NCBI GenBank assembly: GCA_014529385.2
Contig: CM043942.1
Location: 31,543,469-31,607,468 of the forward strand
Reading direction: 5' to 3'
Length of the DNA: 64,000 nucleotides
From: Adiantum capillus-veneris
Taxonomy: Eukaryota > Streptophyta > Polypodiopsida > Polypodiales > Pteridaceae
Under the pieces are notes generated by a model. It had not been told where the DNA came from. It saw nothing but the letters and a program-made list of their open reading frames with translations, and did no database searches. The first letter of the stretch is position 1. Each line of letters starts with the position of its first letter. Shown piece after piece: positions 16,961 through 29,063 of this stretch. Made by a program: the position numbers and the translations under genes.

Positions 16961-19900
16961 ATGGCTGACAATAATCAAGAGAGTAGAATGAACATTGATA
17001 GCTTTGATTTTGCACATGAAGGTGCTAATGATGATGCTCCCATGTTTGTGAATTATCTCGTCACTAGGTTGCAGCAAGCTATGGGTAACCCTGCTTTGCA
17101 AGACGAAGTTACTCAACAACTTCGTGCTTATGGAATTTCCCTTCCTCTCCAAGAGGAAAGAGAGCATAGGAGGCCTCTTGAAGAGACCCACAAAAGAAGA
17201 CTCACTCCCATTCAAGAGGAGGAATCCAAAGAGCAAGAAAGCAATAAAAGTTTAAGTTCCTCTAAAGACGTGGCTCCACAAAGACGGCGGTCTAGACGAT
17301 CGCCCACTCCTCCCAAGAGGGAAAGATCAACACATAGTCCTTCTCCTTGTCACTCCGAAAGGGATGAGAGGAAACAAAGGAAGAAAAGGGCTAGGAAGAG
17401 GTCACCCTCTTCTCCTTCTTCTTCACTTTCCTCCTCTTCTGACGAAAGCTATGGCTATTTTTCTAGAGAATAAAAGAGAAGAGGACATCGAAATCATTTC
17501 CTGCATGGCGAAGGTCACAAAAGCTAAAGAAGTTCAAGGAGGGAGGAAAGAGTATCTCTTTTCTCACCTATGATGGCACCTTTGGTGCTACCGACAAAGT
17601 GTTGGCATTCATCTAGCAATTTGATGCAGCGTTTGGAGATGAGGGCTTCACAGAGTCCTCCAAGCTATGCCATGTAGCTATGCACTTCCAAAAATCAGCT
17701 CGTCAATGGTGGGCTAACCTTTGTGGCAATGGTGAAGCCCCAAAGACATGGAAAACTCTACGAGTTTCCATCATGAAGAAATTCCTTGCAAGCGATGCAA
17801 AGGACAAAGTGCTTACCGAATGGCGCAGCTTGAAGCTTCTCTCCCATGAGTCTATCCACAAGTATGTAGACAAGTTTTGGGATTTACATCTCAAGGCTAC
17901 TGTCTTTCAAAAGATAGACTTTGCCGAGCAAAGGTAGCAATTCTGTGCGGGATTACCTGAAGAGATGGTTGAATACATCAACTCTCAACGGCCTGGTACT
18001 ATTAGCAAAGTAATCCGTCACACTTGCTTCACGCATCAATTTCCATCAAGGGGCTAGACGTAATGTCAAGCCCATGGAAAACGAAGACAAAAATGATGCA
18101 AAGGGGAAAACCAATGTTCAAAATTCTTCCCAAGGCACTTCCAACAACAACAACAACAATCGGTCCAAGGAGAAGGGAGTTTACAAAGGTAAAAACAAAC
18201 TCTCTCCTGAAGAGCTTGAAGCTTTTCGCAAGGACCATAAGTGTTTCAAGTGTGGGGAGCAAGGACATGGCTATCATTCTTGCCTCAAGAAGAATACTCG
18301 CAATGAGACTCCTGGGGCTTCCACCATCGAAGCTCCAAAAGAAGATGCTCATTGCAAAGGATCGTCACTTTCCTATGCTTGGGGAAAGGTAAGAGAGCAT
18401 GATGCCTTCATCTTGTTTGACCCTGGCTCTACTCACAACTTCATATCAACGGAGTTGGCAACCAAGTTGGATGTTCAAGCTTTTGAGATGGGAGATATGG
18501 TAATGGCTGACGTAGCTTTCAAGGGACAGCAAGCCTCTGTTACTCCCTTGATTGGGAAGTTGAGGCTTCGTGTCCAAAGCTATGTCGACAAAGAAGACTT
18601 CTTCATCTCTCCTCTCCAACATGAGGATGCTATCCAAGGGGCACCATGGTTTGATCGCATGGCTGCCAACATGAAGTTCCCTGAAAGGAGAATCTACTTC
18701 ACCTACAGCAGAAAGAACATGTATATAGATGCTAGTGAGTGTGGTCACACTATTCCACTTGTAAATCCTCTTGCTTTTGATAAGTCAATGAAGAGCTCAG
18801 TTTCTGCGTACATGATTTTTGTCAAAGAGTCTCTAAAAGATCCTAATGTTTCATCAAATGTAAATGGTAGGAATTAAGAAGAGTTAGAATTGTCTAATTT
18901 TCTAAAAGGATTCCAAGATGTGTTCATCGATGATATCCCTATGGACTTACCTCCAAAACGAGGGGATGATGACCATCGCATTGAGCTCCTTCCAGGAAGC
19001 TCACCGCCTAACAAGCCTCCTTATCGAGTCTCACAAGCTCAACAAGAGGAGATCATGAGGCAAGTATAGGAATTGGTAGACAAAGGGATGGTGAGGCCTA
19101 GTTCCTCTCCCTTTTGTTCTCCAGTTCTTTTAGTGCAAAAGAAAGATGGTACATACCATATGTGTGTGGGCTATCGACGAGCACTAAACCATATCATTAT
19201 CAAAAACAGATTTCCCGTGCCTTGGGTAGAAGATCTGTTTGATAATCTACAAGGCTCTACCTACTTTAGTAGGATTGACCTTTAGAGTGGCTATCATCAA
19301 ATAAGGATAGTGGATGAAGATATCCTAAAGATTGCGTTTCGCACAATGTTTGGTCTTTATGAATATCTAGTCATGCCTTTTGGCTTGACTAATGCACCAG
19401 CTACGTTCAATCGTCTAATGGAGAATTTTTTTAAGACCTTATCGTAAATTCACTAGAGTGTTCTTTGATGATATCATCATCTACTCCAAGTCTTTGAAGG
19501 AACATAAGCAACATCTCCAAGTGATTTTTCAAGCATTGAGGGAGAATAAGCTTTTTCTCAACCAAAAGAAAAGTGATTTTTTCCTTCAAGAGATTCAATA
19601 CTTAGGTCATATTATCTCTCAAGATGGTATCCGTATGGATCCATCAAAGTTAGAGGTAATAAAAGCATGGCCTAACCCAAGGAATCTACATGAGCTAAGA
19701 AGCTTTATTGGTATGTGTGCATACTATAGACGCTTCATAGCAAAATTCTCTCAAGTAGCAAGACCACTACACGACTTAACTAAGAAGAACGTTAAGTATG
19801 TATGGACTGCTAAGGAGCAAAATGCTTTTGATAAGATCAAAGAGAAGCTTACTTCCCAACCAGTCCTCGTACTTTTGGATCTCTCAAAGCCATTTGAGGT

Positions 19901-21690
19901 CCAATGTGATGCCTGTGGTGATTGTCTTGGAGTAGTTTTGCTTCAAGAAGGGCATGCCATAGCATATGAGATCTGAAGGCTCAATATTGATGAACGAGTC
20001 TTGGTCATTTATGAGAAAGAGCTTTTAGCTGTTCTACATGCCCTAGACACATGGAAGCACTAATTATTGGGGACTCCATTTATTCTACGAACCGATCACC
20101 AAAGTCTCAAGTATTTCATGATGCAAACCAAGCTTTCTGACAAACAAATGAGGTGGGCAAATTTTCTATCACAATTTAATTTTCATATTGCTCACATTGC
20201 TGATAAGCACAATCAAGTGGCCGATGCACTTTCGCGACGACCAAAAGTTAATGCGGTGTCTATAGCTACTCACAATGATGTGTCTTCTATGATAGATGAG
20301 TATGCTACTGACCCTGACTTCAGAGACATTATGTCAGTCCTTGCTTTGGTGAAGAAAGAGGAACCATTCACCTTGCAGGATGGTTATCTTCTCCACGGCA
20401 ATAGGCTATGTGTTACACATTCCCTTCGTGAGAAAGTTATATATGAATCCCATGCTCCTCCATATGCGGGGCATAGAGGTATTCAACCTACTCTCCAAGG
20501 AGTAGAGACATACTTCTATCATGAAAGTGGACATACAAGAGTATGTCTCAAAATGTGTAGTATGCCAAAAGACCAAGTATGATAGAGGGAAGCAACCTGG
20601 ATTACCCCAGTCATTGCCTATCTCAAATTAACAATGGGAGAGTATATCCATGGATTTCATCTTTGGATTACCCAAGTCTATCCATGGGAATACAGGAATA
20701 TGGACAATAGTCGATAGGTTTAGCAAGCAAGCACATTTTATTCCTGTCAAAAAGACTATTAAGGCACATCAAATGGCAACTCTCTTCATATCTCAGATTT
20801 TCAAGCACCATGGATTACCCACATCCATCGTGTCAGATAGAGATCCTAGAATGACCAGTCTCTTTGAAAATCTAGGAACAAGATTGAATTTCTCTTCAGC
20901 TTATCACCCACAAACGGATGGCTAAAGTGAGATAGCCAATCTTACAATACTCAATCTACTCAAGACTTATGTTACCGAAGTAGATCAACGCTCACAATGG
21001 GAAAAGTACTTACCTCTTGTAGAGTATGCCTACAATAATACTGTACATACTTCTATGGGAAAAGCACCTTTTGAGATCATTGAGGGAAGACCTAAAAGTC
21101 CCTTGCTACTCAAAGTACATGGGAAGATCTTTGCCGCCGATGAATATAGCCGTGACCTACAAGAATCTTTTCAAAAGATTAAGGAGGCTATATCCATCTC
21201 TCAACAAAGGCAAAAAGCTGTTGCTGTTGATAAGCACAGAAGGGCCTTACTGTTCAAAGAAAATGATTGGGTCTTACTCAAGTTTCCTAAGGCTCGATTA
21301 AGGAAAACGACGGGCAAAAATCCTACGGGCCATCAAAAGTATTATGCTAAACTAGCAAAAAGATACTATGGTCCTTTCCAAATCTTGAAGCCCATCAATG
21401 AGACGGCTTATCAACTCAAGTTGCCCAACCGTTGGCTAATACACAATGCCTTTCATGTAAGCCTACTTAAGCCCTACAAAGGAGACCCACCAAGTGAACC
21501 AATTATTGAAGACCCTCCCGAAGTTGAAGACCAAGAAGAGGTGCTACAACCCGAAGCTATCCTTCGGCATGAAGACAAGGTACTAAGACATGGTAAGATT
21601 ATCCGACGGTATCTTATTAAGTTCAAAATTATCCTTTTGAAGATGCGATATGGATGCAAGGAATACAGCTTAAGATAGTATGAACCTTGT
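16961..21690 (+). pseudogene. Element A gag-pol pseudogene
   Basis: Gag opens MADNNQESRMN at 16961. A Ser/Arg-rich region ends at a stop (17473). Another frame (17680-17937) carries the Retrotrans_gag core with QWWANL. 18074-18877 has a CCHC knuckle (CFKCGEQGHGYHSC) and a protease with DPGSTHNFIS instead of the usual D-S/T-G. RT follows: [16 protein letters not shown] at about 19,100 and FFDD at about 19,460. RNase H (TDHQSLKYF) is at about 20,090. Integrase is at 20,400-21,500, with GHRGIQ, MDFIFGLP, SDRDPRM and HPQTDG. The C-terminal end (about 21,590-21,680) resembles a chromodomain but is frameshifted. In-frame stops occur near 19,066, 19,283, 20,060 and 20,923. Several look like C-to-T changes, as expected for a methylated, silenced element. 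Confidence 0.9.
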
Positions 21691-22018
21691 CAATGCTTAC
21701 AATGCTACATTAGAGTAAGCAAATGTACAAATTTCTTTTAAATGACTCATGTTTTGTCTTATAAGACTAGTCCTCTTTTTAATTGTGCACAAATTTAACT
21801 AGTATGCATGCTTAGAATCATGTTTGTGATGACGACGTTTCTCAAACACCAAGTAGAATTTGTCACTCTACTTTAAGAGAATGAAATGGACTAAAGAGCA
21901 GACATGCTTGCGACAGCTATGTCTCCCAAGCACCAAATGGATTAGTCATCCATCTTGGAAAGATCTCGTAGGGTAAAAAGGGATCCTCTACCCGCTGAGT
22001 AAAATTGACTAATGACTA
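21691..22018 (+). other. Element A 3' non-coding region
   Basis: Non-coding DNA between pol and the nested CACTA-like insertion. It resumes at 23,339 and leads to the polypurine tract. Confidence 0.7.
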
Positions 22019-23338
22019 ACACTAGAATGGTAACATGACACTTTTATGTCCTGTTAAGTGACCATTTTGCTTGAATTATTTGAAGAGTATGAAAATGAAT
22101 TTCTAGGTGCTATATATCCACAAAGTTGCCTTATGAGCTGGAAAAAACTTAGCATTTTTTTTTGAGTATCGATCTCACCATTAACCTTACTCTTGCACAA
22201 CATTTTTGAACTTAAACTGTGTGAAAAAACGGGTCCTGTTTTTGGCTTTTTTTCAATTTTTGGCAACTATACCACTCTAAACTTCATGTTTGTGAGGTTT
22301 AGATGGCTAGAGGTTAGGACTTCATAGTTCTCAACATGTTTTGATGCTTGTAGGGAGAGCTAAGTGTTAAAATTGAAAGTTATGACCAATTTACAAGAAT
22401 TGCATAATCCTGTTTTTTGGCCAAAATTAGCACTTTTATGATTTTTTTGGTGGCTTTCTTGATATCCAAATTCAATTTTGATTGTGTAAATGTAATGTAT
22501 AACATAAAGCTAATCTTCCTTGAGTTTTGGGGGACCTAATATGCTATATAGCATAGTATATGATGATGGTTGAGTTTTTTGATTGCTGAAGAATACGATA
22601 CATTTTAGAGTAGCAAGTATAACTTTCTCAATATTGCTAGTTTCTTAGGCCAATTGTGTGTATTTTGTAGGTATTGACCATATCTAATCATAGACTACAA
22701 ACTTGGCTAGATATTGAGTAGTTTCTATGGGTTTCTAGAGGTCATAATGCTAAACCCAGTTTTTTCATGTTTGCTGTATTTAGCACTTTATCATTGCCCC
22801 CAAGGTTCCAATTGTAAGAGATCCATTATCCTTTTGACATGCTCCATGGCTCCCTTTGAATCCAGAGGCCCAAAGGGAACTAAGAAAACATGTATATAGT
22901 ATCTGTATTGAGCGTGACTATAGAAACTTTGATGATAGGTCCGCAGAATGGCAAAAATGCAACTTTTTTGTACCTATTTTTTTGCCCAAAAAAAAATAGT
23001 GAGGTAAAAGCAACCATATGTTTTGGTCACAAACCCATTGAAGTTAACGAGGAATTTTATCTCATGTCCTACAAAAATCTCCACTCTTATTTATATGCAA
23101 TCAACCGTAAGAAATTGTTGTTTTGGGCAAAATGCACTGGTCCATCAACTTTGGAGGCTTGTAGTGACCAAGGGATGAGAAAAATTACAAGTTTCTCATT
23201 TTTTCCATATGTAGTAGTTATTGAACTATAAGCTCATGAAAGGATTTTTCAAAATGAGTGGATCTACTATGGTTTTGGAATTTTTTCCCAAAACCCTGAA
23301 AGGACACTTTTATGTCCTGTTAGGTTACCATTCTAGTG
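22019..23338. mobile_element. CACTA-like non-autonomous DNA element, copy 2 (1320 bp), inside element A
   Basis: The left end reads ACACTAGAATGGTAAC and the right end is GTTACCATTCTAGTG, exact complements over 15 bases after the first A. CTA lies outside both ends (22016-22018 and 23339-23341), a 3-bp duplication as in CACTA transposons. Each end also carries GACACTTTTATGTCC. There is no transposase; the 113-codon open frame at 22890-23231 has no recognisable domain. It must be mobilised in trans, if at all. It sits between pol and the 3' LTR of element A, so it inserted after A. Confidence 0.72.
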
Positions 23339-23386
23339 CTACGGCTTTATCTTTTCTACCTCTTAGTCGAGGACGACTATGATTTT

Positions 23387-23399
23387 AAGAGAGAGGTAA
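23387..23399 (+). other. Element A polypurine tract
   Basis: AAGAGAGAGGTAA directly before the 3' LTR. GTCGAGGACGAC lies just upstream, a box echoed in elements C and F. Confidence 0.75.
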
Positions 23400-24932
23400 T
23401 TTCATAAAATCTAATATCTAATATCTAACTAACCCAAATGATTTTATCATATTAAACTGATCACTTAATGTGGGAGAATAAACGGGAACAAGGGCTAAGA
23501 TATAGACATGTGCTTATAGATCTATCTCAACACGGGGCCAATGGTAAAGGGACCCAAGTGAGAGATGGTCTATCAAAGAGCAAGGCTAACCAATGGACCA
23601 TAAGACCTTAGGGTTAGCTTCATTGAAGACCTCCAATAATGTGTGTAAAAGTCCTTTGACCTTAAGTAAGCTAGGGTTGAGCTTGAGGCGGGAACTCGAC
23701 CCAGCTCCAGGTGCTTGTCCTACTTGTCATGCTTGATGACTAAGGTGCTTGATGATTGAGGTGCTTGAGATGCTTGAGGTGCTTGATGATTGAGATGCTT
23801 GAGGTGCTTGACATGCTAGGGTTGCACTTGATGTGAGAACCCAGCCCAAGCTTAAAGTGCTTAAGGGCCAAGCTTGTGATGGGAACTAGGCCTATGCATG
23901 AGGGGCTTGAGGTGTCAAAAGGTCAAGATTCAATCCCTACAAGGAAGGGGCGGGCCCTACAAGAGGGGGGATGGGAGAGAACACCCACACACTCACACAA
24001 GGCATGAATGGTACAAAGAAAGCAAAAGGACACTTGTCAAGTTCCTCCTCATGTTGCCCTCATGGTGTGCCTGAAGCCTATTGGTTGGCCACCCAAGGGG
24101 TCCAATGATAATTTAGAGATTTAATTAATTGATTTTGCATTTATCAAGTCCTCTCTCTCAAAGGGGAAAGGGGGACACTTGTCCCAAGGCTACCCTTGCT
24201 GCTTGTAATGCCTCTTGCTTGTGATTGGCTAGGCCTGGAGGGGTCCAATGAGCTTTAAGCATGAGCTACAAGGGGGGGGTCGACCCAATCAAGCTAGGGG
24301 GTTACTTAGGGGGTATACTCACCCACACACACTCACAAACACTCTCATTGTGTGCTATGCAAAGTGCAAGAGCTCCCTCTCCTTCTCCAAGCAAGTAGAG
24401 GTTGAGAGCCTATACCAACACATGTATGCTAGCAAGAAGAGTTATGATAAGTGAGGAACTAATTCTTTCTCCTATGAAATGTTTCTTCTGCCTCTTCCCT
24501 ACCCTCATTCCGTGCTAGCTCTCTCCACCTTCGAAGGTGTTTGAGGTCTTAGGACTGAGGCTTGGGATAGTTAAAGCTTTCTTCAAGTTTATGTTATGCT
24601 TGTGATGCATGAAGCTTTCCATCTTCATTGCATCACCTATGTCAGAAGGAACACAAAGATTGTATTGTAACAAGTCTCTCTTAATGGGAGAAATCATAAT
24701 ACAAATGCCTATTGGAGGGGGGACCGGCTCCACATAAATCCGGTCCTCAAGTGTTGTCATGCTCTCTAAATTCTCTCTCTTGCAAAAGTATTGTTCATGC
24801 CAAGTTAACTAATTGCTATGATTATGTTGCTATCTTCAATTATGTTCACCCACTATGCTCACAAAGTTATATCTCAAAAGTACTTTCACTAATTTCCGAT
24901 ACTCTCAAGTTAAATAGGCAAATTCCATTACA
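23400..24932 (+). repeat. Element A 3' LTR (1533 bp)
   Basis: Matches the 5' LTR. The first dinucleotide has become TT instead of TG. It lacks nearly 90 bp present at about 15,950-16,040 in the 5' copy. It ends CCATTACA followed by TCTAG. Confidence 0.92.
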
Positions 24933-24937
24933 TCTAG

Positions 24938-25551
24938 CTTCAAAATTTTCTATAGCAATGCAACCACCCCCATGTCACAAACCCATAATGAATACTACCT
25001 ATGAGACGCAAACAACACATTGCTCGTCAAATCCATTGTGCATACGGTGTCCAAAACCAATGGCATAGTGTCTCCTCCTCTTATGTAGTGTAATGTTCGC
25101 GTGTTGACTCATGGATGGTACATGTATCCTAAGTGCTAGCAAATAGCACTTGATGACTCGACTGACTCTGATGCCCGAAATGTAAGACCAAAACTACACC
25201 AGAGAAGCATGGGAGAGTTGCTAGCATGACCAGTTCCTTGATTGGTGTGGATGGTGAGAGGGGATGCTAATGCCTATAAAGAATTTGTTGTTCAATGCAA
25301 ACACTATGTTCAAAGGACACTAGCTCTCCATTAGTCTACTTAGAAGGCCACTACCACTCACGAGGATCCCATATCAATTGTTGCAAGGGGACTCTAGCCT
25401 GATCACAAATTAGCTGCTCCTTAAAGAGAAACATAGGATGGCAAGACGACATCATGCGAAGGGAACCCATTACTTAATTCAATCCCAAGAGACGTCAATT
25501 TGAGATGATAACTTTAAAACTCAACACACGCGCACACACACGCGTGCGCGT

Positions 25552-25594
<43 letters not shown>

Positions 25595-26244
25595 TGTGGG
25601 GGGGGGGGGGGGGGGCAATGAAATTGCCATGATTGGGAGGAGTGTGTTATAGGTTGGCATGACCAACTAGAAGGAAATTTTCTCTTGAGAATGTGGAGAG
25701 TAACTACACTTCATTAGTTGTTAGATCTTACACTCGAAAATATAGACATAGTGTTGATCCAAAATATAGATTTGTGCTAGGTTGTAGCGAATGTGGAGAG
25801 CGCTTAGACCTTGTGAGTTGTCATACATTGCCCTCGAGAAAGTAGTAATAGCGATGGTTGATGCAGAAGCGTATTAAAGAGCTCTAAAAGCTCACATGAG
25901 AATCATATGCATGTGCCCTCACTGTGGACGGAAGGTGATCAGCAACGGTTGCTCCAATTGAAAGACACCTTCTTCTTGGCCACAACAACGCATGGGTCAC
26001 ATACTAGTAGGCTATATGCTACATGGGAAGAAGTGCCCACTGTTTTGAAAGTACCCGTCCCCAAAATTGACCGGCATGCATTGGGTCAAGTTGATAAAGT
26101 CAGTTGGAACTGGGTGCTAACCGGTGAAATGTGAGGACTCGGAGGCGGGATTTCAAATTCAGTCATCAGTCAGTACTCCAGAGTGCAAATGGTTTTGCAT
26201 GCTTAAGCCATAGCCGCCTGCGGCTCTTTCAATTTGCGCAAGAG
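24938..26244. other. Region upstream of the nitrilase gene
   Basis: No independent gene is supported. It would contain the promoter and 5' UTR of the nitrilase gene. A 75-codon open frame at 25907-26134 ends 110 bp before the chosen start codon and could be an upstream ORF or chance. No convincing TATA box was found close to the start. Confidence 0.45.
25522..25615. repeat. Alternating CA/CG tract followed by an 18-base G run
   Basis: 25522-25592 is an alternating purine-pyrimidine tract (CA with CGCG patches, such as CGCGTGCGCGTGC). 25598-25615 is 18 consecutive G. It is a microsatellite with the composition favoured by Z-DNA, next to a G-tract. Confidence 0.95.
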
Positions 26245-26404
26245 ATGATGCAGTCAACTGTGGATACGCCCATTGTAACGGCAGCTATGACGGATGATCC
26301 CGCGATGGCGGACACCGACATGAGCGGATTTTCATCAGCTCGCAACATTCGCGCAACTGTTGTGCAGGCTTCAACTATATTTTATGACACGCCGGCTACT
26401 CTAG
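26245..26404 (+). CDS. NIT4: Nitrilase 4-like, exon 1
   Basis: The first coding exon gives MMQSTVDT... and then the conserved block IRATVVQASTIFYDTPATL. This matches the N-terminus of plant NIT4-type nitrilases (C-N hydrolase superfamily), which hydrolyse beta-cyanoalanine to asparagine and aspartate during cyanide detoxification. The start at 26245 is chosen because about 35 residues before RATVVQAS is normal for the family; an in-frame ATG at 26131 would add 38 residues with no similarity. The exon ends CTACTCTAG with GT following (intron phase 1). It joins in frame to exon 2 at 51749, giving TPATLDKAERL across the splice. What is seen is the match and the phase; that the gene is functional is inferred. 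Confidence 0.85.
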
Positions 26405-26440
26405 GTTTTTACTCTTCTATCTTTATGTACATATGTGTGT

Positions 26441-26442
<2 letters not shown>

Positions 26443-26489
<47 letters not shown>
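26443..26489. repeat. (GA)n microsatellite at the start of NIT4 intron 1
   Basis: GA repeats begin 38 bases after the splice donor. Confidence 0.97.
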
Positions 26490-26494
<5 letters not shown>

Positions 26495-26841
26495 TTTGTT
26501 TTTATAACTTGGAACTTCTTTTTGGCTTTACCAAGCAAGATTCATGGCTAGCTACTTTCGTTTTGGTGCACAGAACGTTGAATGGCTTTCTTGTGACAAG
26601 CTACTTTTGGGAAGCTGCATTCTATTCTGATCAAGGTTTAAGCTACAAATCTAGAGGCTAGTAGGTTTGGCATGGAAACAAATTGTTTCATAATGAAAGC
26701 TCAAATCGTTGTGGAATAGGACAGAATATCGACCTCTCTTACTTAGGCAAGGGTCTTCTTGCACTTACCGTAAGATTGCTTGGACTGAAGATGCTCATGT
26801 CATGGTAGTTATCAAGTCGAATGTTTTCCAAAGGAGTATCC

Positions 26842-27033
26842 TCATCCTTTGGATAACTTAGAATTTGGTTTTATAGGACAAGAGATGGGAGAGCAATTTT
26901 CCATACCATATTGCCAAAGCAAATCGTGAACATACTTCTTGTGTCCGACAGATGAAAATGTCTTTAGTAGGACTAAATTATTTTTGAACCAAAAGTAGTG
27001 TAATGAATCAAGATCCATTATAGAAAAGGTAGA
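26842..27033 (-). pseudogene. Copia reverse transcriptase fragment
   Basis: The minus-strand frame reads TSTFSIMDLDSLHYFW followed by KKYVHDLLWQYGMENC and PNSKLSKG. This is the copia RT segment after the catalytic motif (family pattern: MxDLG..HYF, KYV..LL..F.M..C.P). It is cut at 27033 by the LTR of element B. No other part of this copia element is visible on the far side of B. Confidence 0.8.
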
Positions 27034-27504
27034 TGTCATGTGACACATCCCAACCCTATGTGTCCGTGGACAAGCTACACCATAGCAAGGTTCCCGTCAG
27101 TTCAGTCAAGTCTAGATTAGCAGTGATCTAGTGATCTGGCACTTTTGTGAGTCTATTCGTAGACCGTGCATGCCCAGTCACTTAGCATAGATGCATATTC
27201 TCCGGTTGCACACAGCATGATCATCGGAATTCCCATCAGAATCCATTAGCATCAGTTAGGGGAATTTTCTAGTGCATTTAGTCTATTTTCCTATTTTTGA
27301 TTATTTTCACTTATTATTTTTAAGTGACTTTCCAACAAAAGTAGGTAGGGCAATTTTGCTAAGTTAATATATAAGCAAACCCAAGTTAGCACTTTCTGGC
27401 AGAAGAGGCAGCAGGAGCTTCCCGCTCAACAGGCAACTTCTCACCAGTAACCCCCCCCTCAGCATTAGATCCATCGCCACCATCTCCCCTCATCTGGCGT
27501 TTTC
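27034..27504 (+). repeat. Element B 5' LTR, first part
   Basis: Starts TGTCATGTGACACATCCCAACC, matching the 3' LTR start at 40424. It is interrupted at 27504 by element C; bases 27500-27504 (TTTTC) are the left copy of C's target duplication. It continues at 36247. Confidence 0.88.
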
Positions 27505-29000
27505 TGTCACCAGCGTGTGACTACTATTCCAGCGTGTGACTACTATCTATCCTTTTTGTTGATTTCTTTCTTATTATCTATTTACTTTCACTTTTTGGAA
27601 ACACCCCTCGGGAAATCTAACTGCCCTGCATTGCATAGCTAGTGTGGAACTGTCCAGAGGGAGTCCGGGCCTGAGGGCAAGAGAGCACTAAGGTTGGACA
27701 AGGACTATGGTTAGCCAAGTGGGGTCATTGACTAACCAAAGTGGAATCCTTTGCTACAGAGGCTACATTTCAGTTTTGGATGTGGCCGCAGTGTACAAAG
27801 AGGGTCGGATGACCTAGAAAGATACAATGGCAGCATCTCCTAAAATTTAGGGAACTGCTATTTTGGGACCTGAAAATGTCTTCGCGTCATTACGTGCAGT
27901 TTGACATGGGGATCATTTTGTTACTCTGTGGCCAAGTCAACAGAGGCTGCAGGTGAGATATTTTTAGACCCGAGGGTCTAAAGCGGGAAAATGCACAAAT
28001 GAGTGACACTTGGCACTTTGAGGCCAGTTTACTACTTATAGAGAAGGCAAAAACGTGATTTATAGTTGGGAGGCTCATTTTGCAAGTCTCTGTCACAGGT
28101 TAAGAGCTATGGAGTGCTTGCTTTCCCTCTTATGCACAGTGCGGTGCCAGGAGTGATGCCCTGCACGCTACGCACTGCCCTCTCTCTCCCCTTTGGCAGT
28201 ATGTTATGCCCCTCTAGTGGGCTCTTCATTTGACCAATGTACAGTTGTGTGGGTTCATGCGCGATTGCCGAGGCAAGAGCCTCTTGCACAGGTACTGGAT
28301 TAGCTAGTGGCTAATCCCCCCGCAGGTACAGGTGAATTCGGAGAGGTTTCACGCCAGAAATCTCGTCCAATTCAAAGGGCAAGTAGCCCTACAGGCGCGG
28401 GAGCTCGAGGACTTGCTAGGGATGCGACCGGCACGCGAAACGGAGCCCGAAACAGTGAATTACAGCCTGCTGTGTATTTTTGCAGGTTTAGGGTTTTGGC
28501 CCTAAACGGACCCTAATACCCCCAGGAGGTTCGGGGACGCAAGGGAACCGTTGTACAGGCGAACTGGCGCATTTTCAGGGCTGAAAACAGAGAATTCAGC
28601 GTGCTGCAGATTCTCGCCAGGTTTTGCAAAGTGCCCGTATGCGTCGGGAAAGTCAGTCAATGCGTGGGAATACTGACCGTGAAGGGTTCTAGTACAGTTA
28701 TGCTGCCGAAATCGGGCTGGAACAGTGGAAATTCAGCCGAGTTTGTGCGGGGCAGCTTGTAGGAACCACAGCGTTTATTCCCTCTTTTGAACAATAAAGA
28801 AATACCGAAAGGGGCGCCTAAGTTAGGGGCCAATCTGGTGTCCGTCTACTCATACAGGTGCAATCTAGCAGCCTGTATCCCTCTCCCCTTTGTTGTGTCT
28901 TGAAAGTACAGGTAAAATAGACGACTAATAATGGGTGAAAGCTAAATCAAGGTTTAAAGTAAAGTCTACCGCCCTTTTTGGATCAAACAGGCCGGTTTCA
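27505..29000 (+). repeat. Element C 5' LTR (1496 bp)
   Basis: Starts TGTCACCAGCGTG and ends CCGGTTTCA. It opens with a tandem 18-19 bp duplication containing CAGCGTGTGACTACTAT. It holds AATAAAG followed by AAATACCGAAAGGGGCGCC at about 28,792-28,818, a block echoed in other gypsy LTRs in this window. Confidence 0.95.
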
Positions 29001-29016
29001 TGGTTCCATGGCCGGG
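29001..29016 (+). other. Element C primer-binding site
   Basis: TGGTTCCATGGCCGGG directly after the LTR. It begins TGG as expected for priming by a tRNA 3' CCA end. It is not the Met-type site used by A, B and F; I do not assign the tRNA. Confidence 0.65.
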
Positions 29017-29063
29017 ATTAAATCACTTTTTCCCATAGAAGTGAGCCTTGGTCAGTTTTCGGC

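Larger units (their letters stand above)
14921..24932 (+). mobile_element. Element A: full-length, decayed Ty3/gypsy LTR retrotransposon
   Basis: About 10.0 kb, bounded by two LTRs and a 5-bp target duplication TCTAG (14916-14920 and 24933-24937). Internal order: primer-binding site, gag, protease, RT, RNase H, integrase with a terminal chromodomain-like segment, a non-coding 1.7 kb with a nested CACTA-like insertion (22019-23338), polypurine tract, 3' LTR. The LTRs differ by substitutions, a changed minisatellite copy number near 15,262-15,352, and a deletion of nearly 90 bp in the 3' LTR near 24,420. Several stops and frameshifts interrupt the polyprotein, so it cannot move on its own. Confidence 0.93.

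Noticed and set aside
25907-26134. 75-codon open frame before NIT4
   Set aside because: No domain recognised. Could be an upstream ORF in the NIT4 leader, but nothing in the sequence proves it, so it is mentioned only in the upstream region.
26131-26244. Earlier in-frame ATG for NIT4
   Set aside because: It would add 38 residues without family similarity. 26245 fits the usual length before RATVVQAS.
28307-28516. Identical 69-codon frames in both element C LTRs (also at 35548-35757)
   Set aside because: They are identical only because the LTRs are. No domain or conserved start context.
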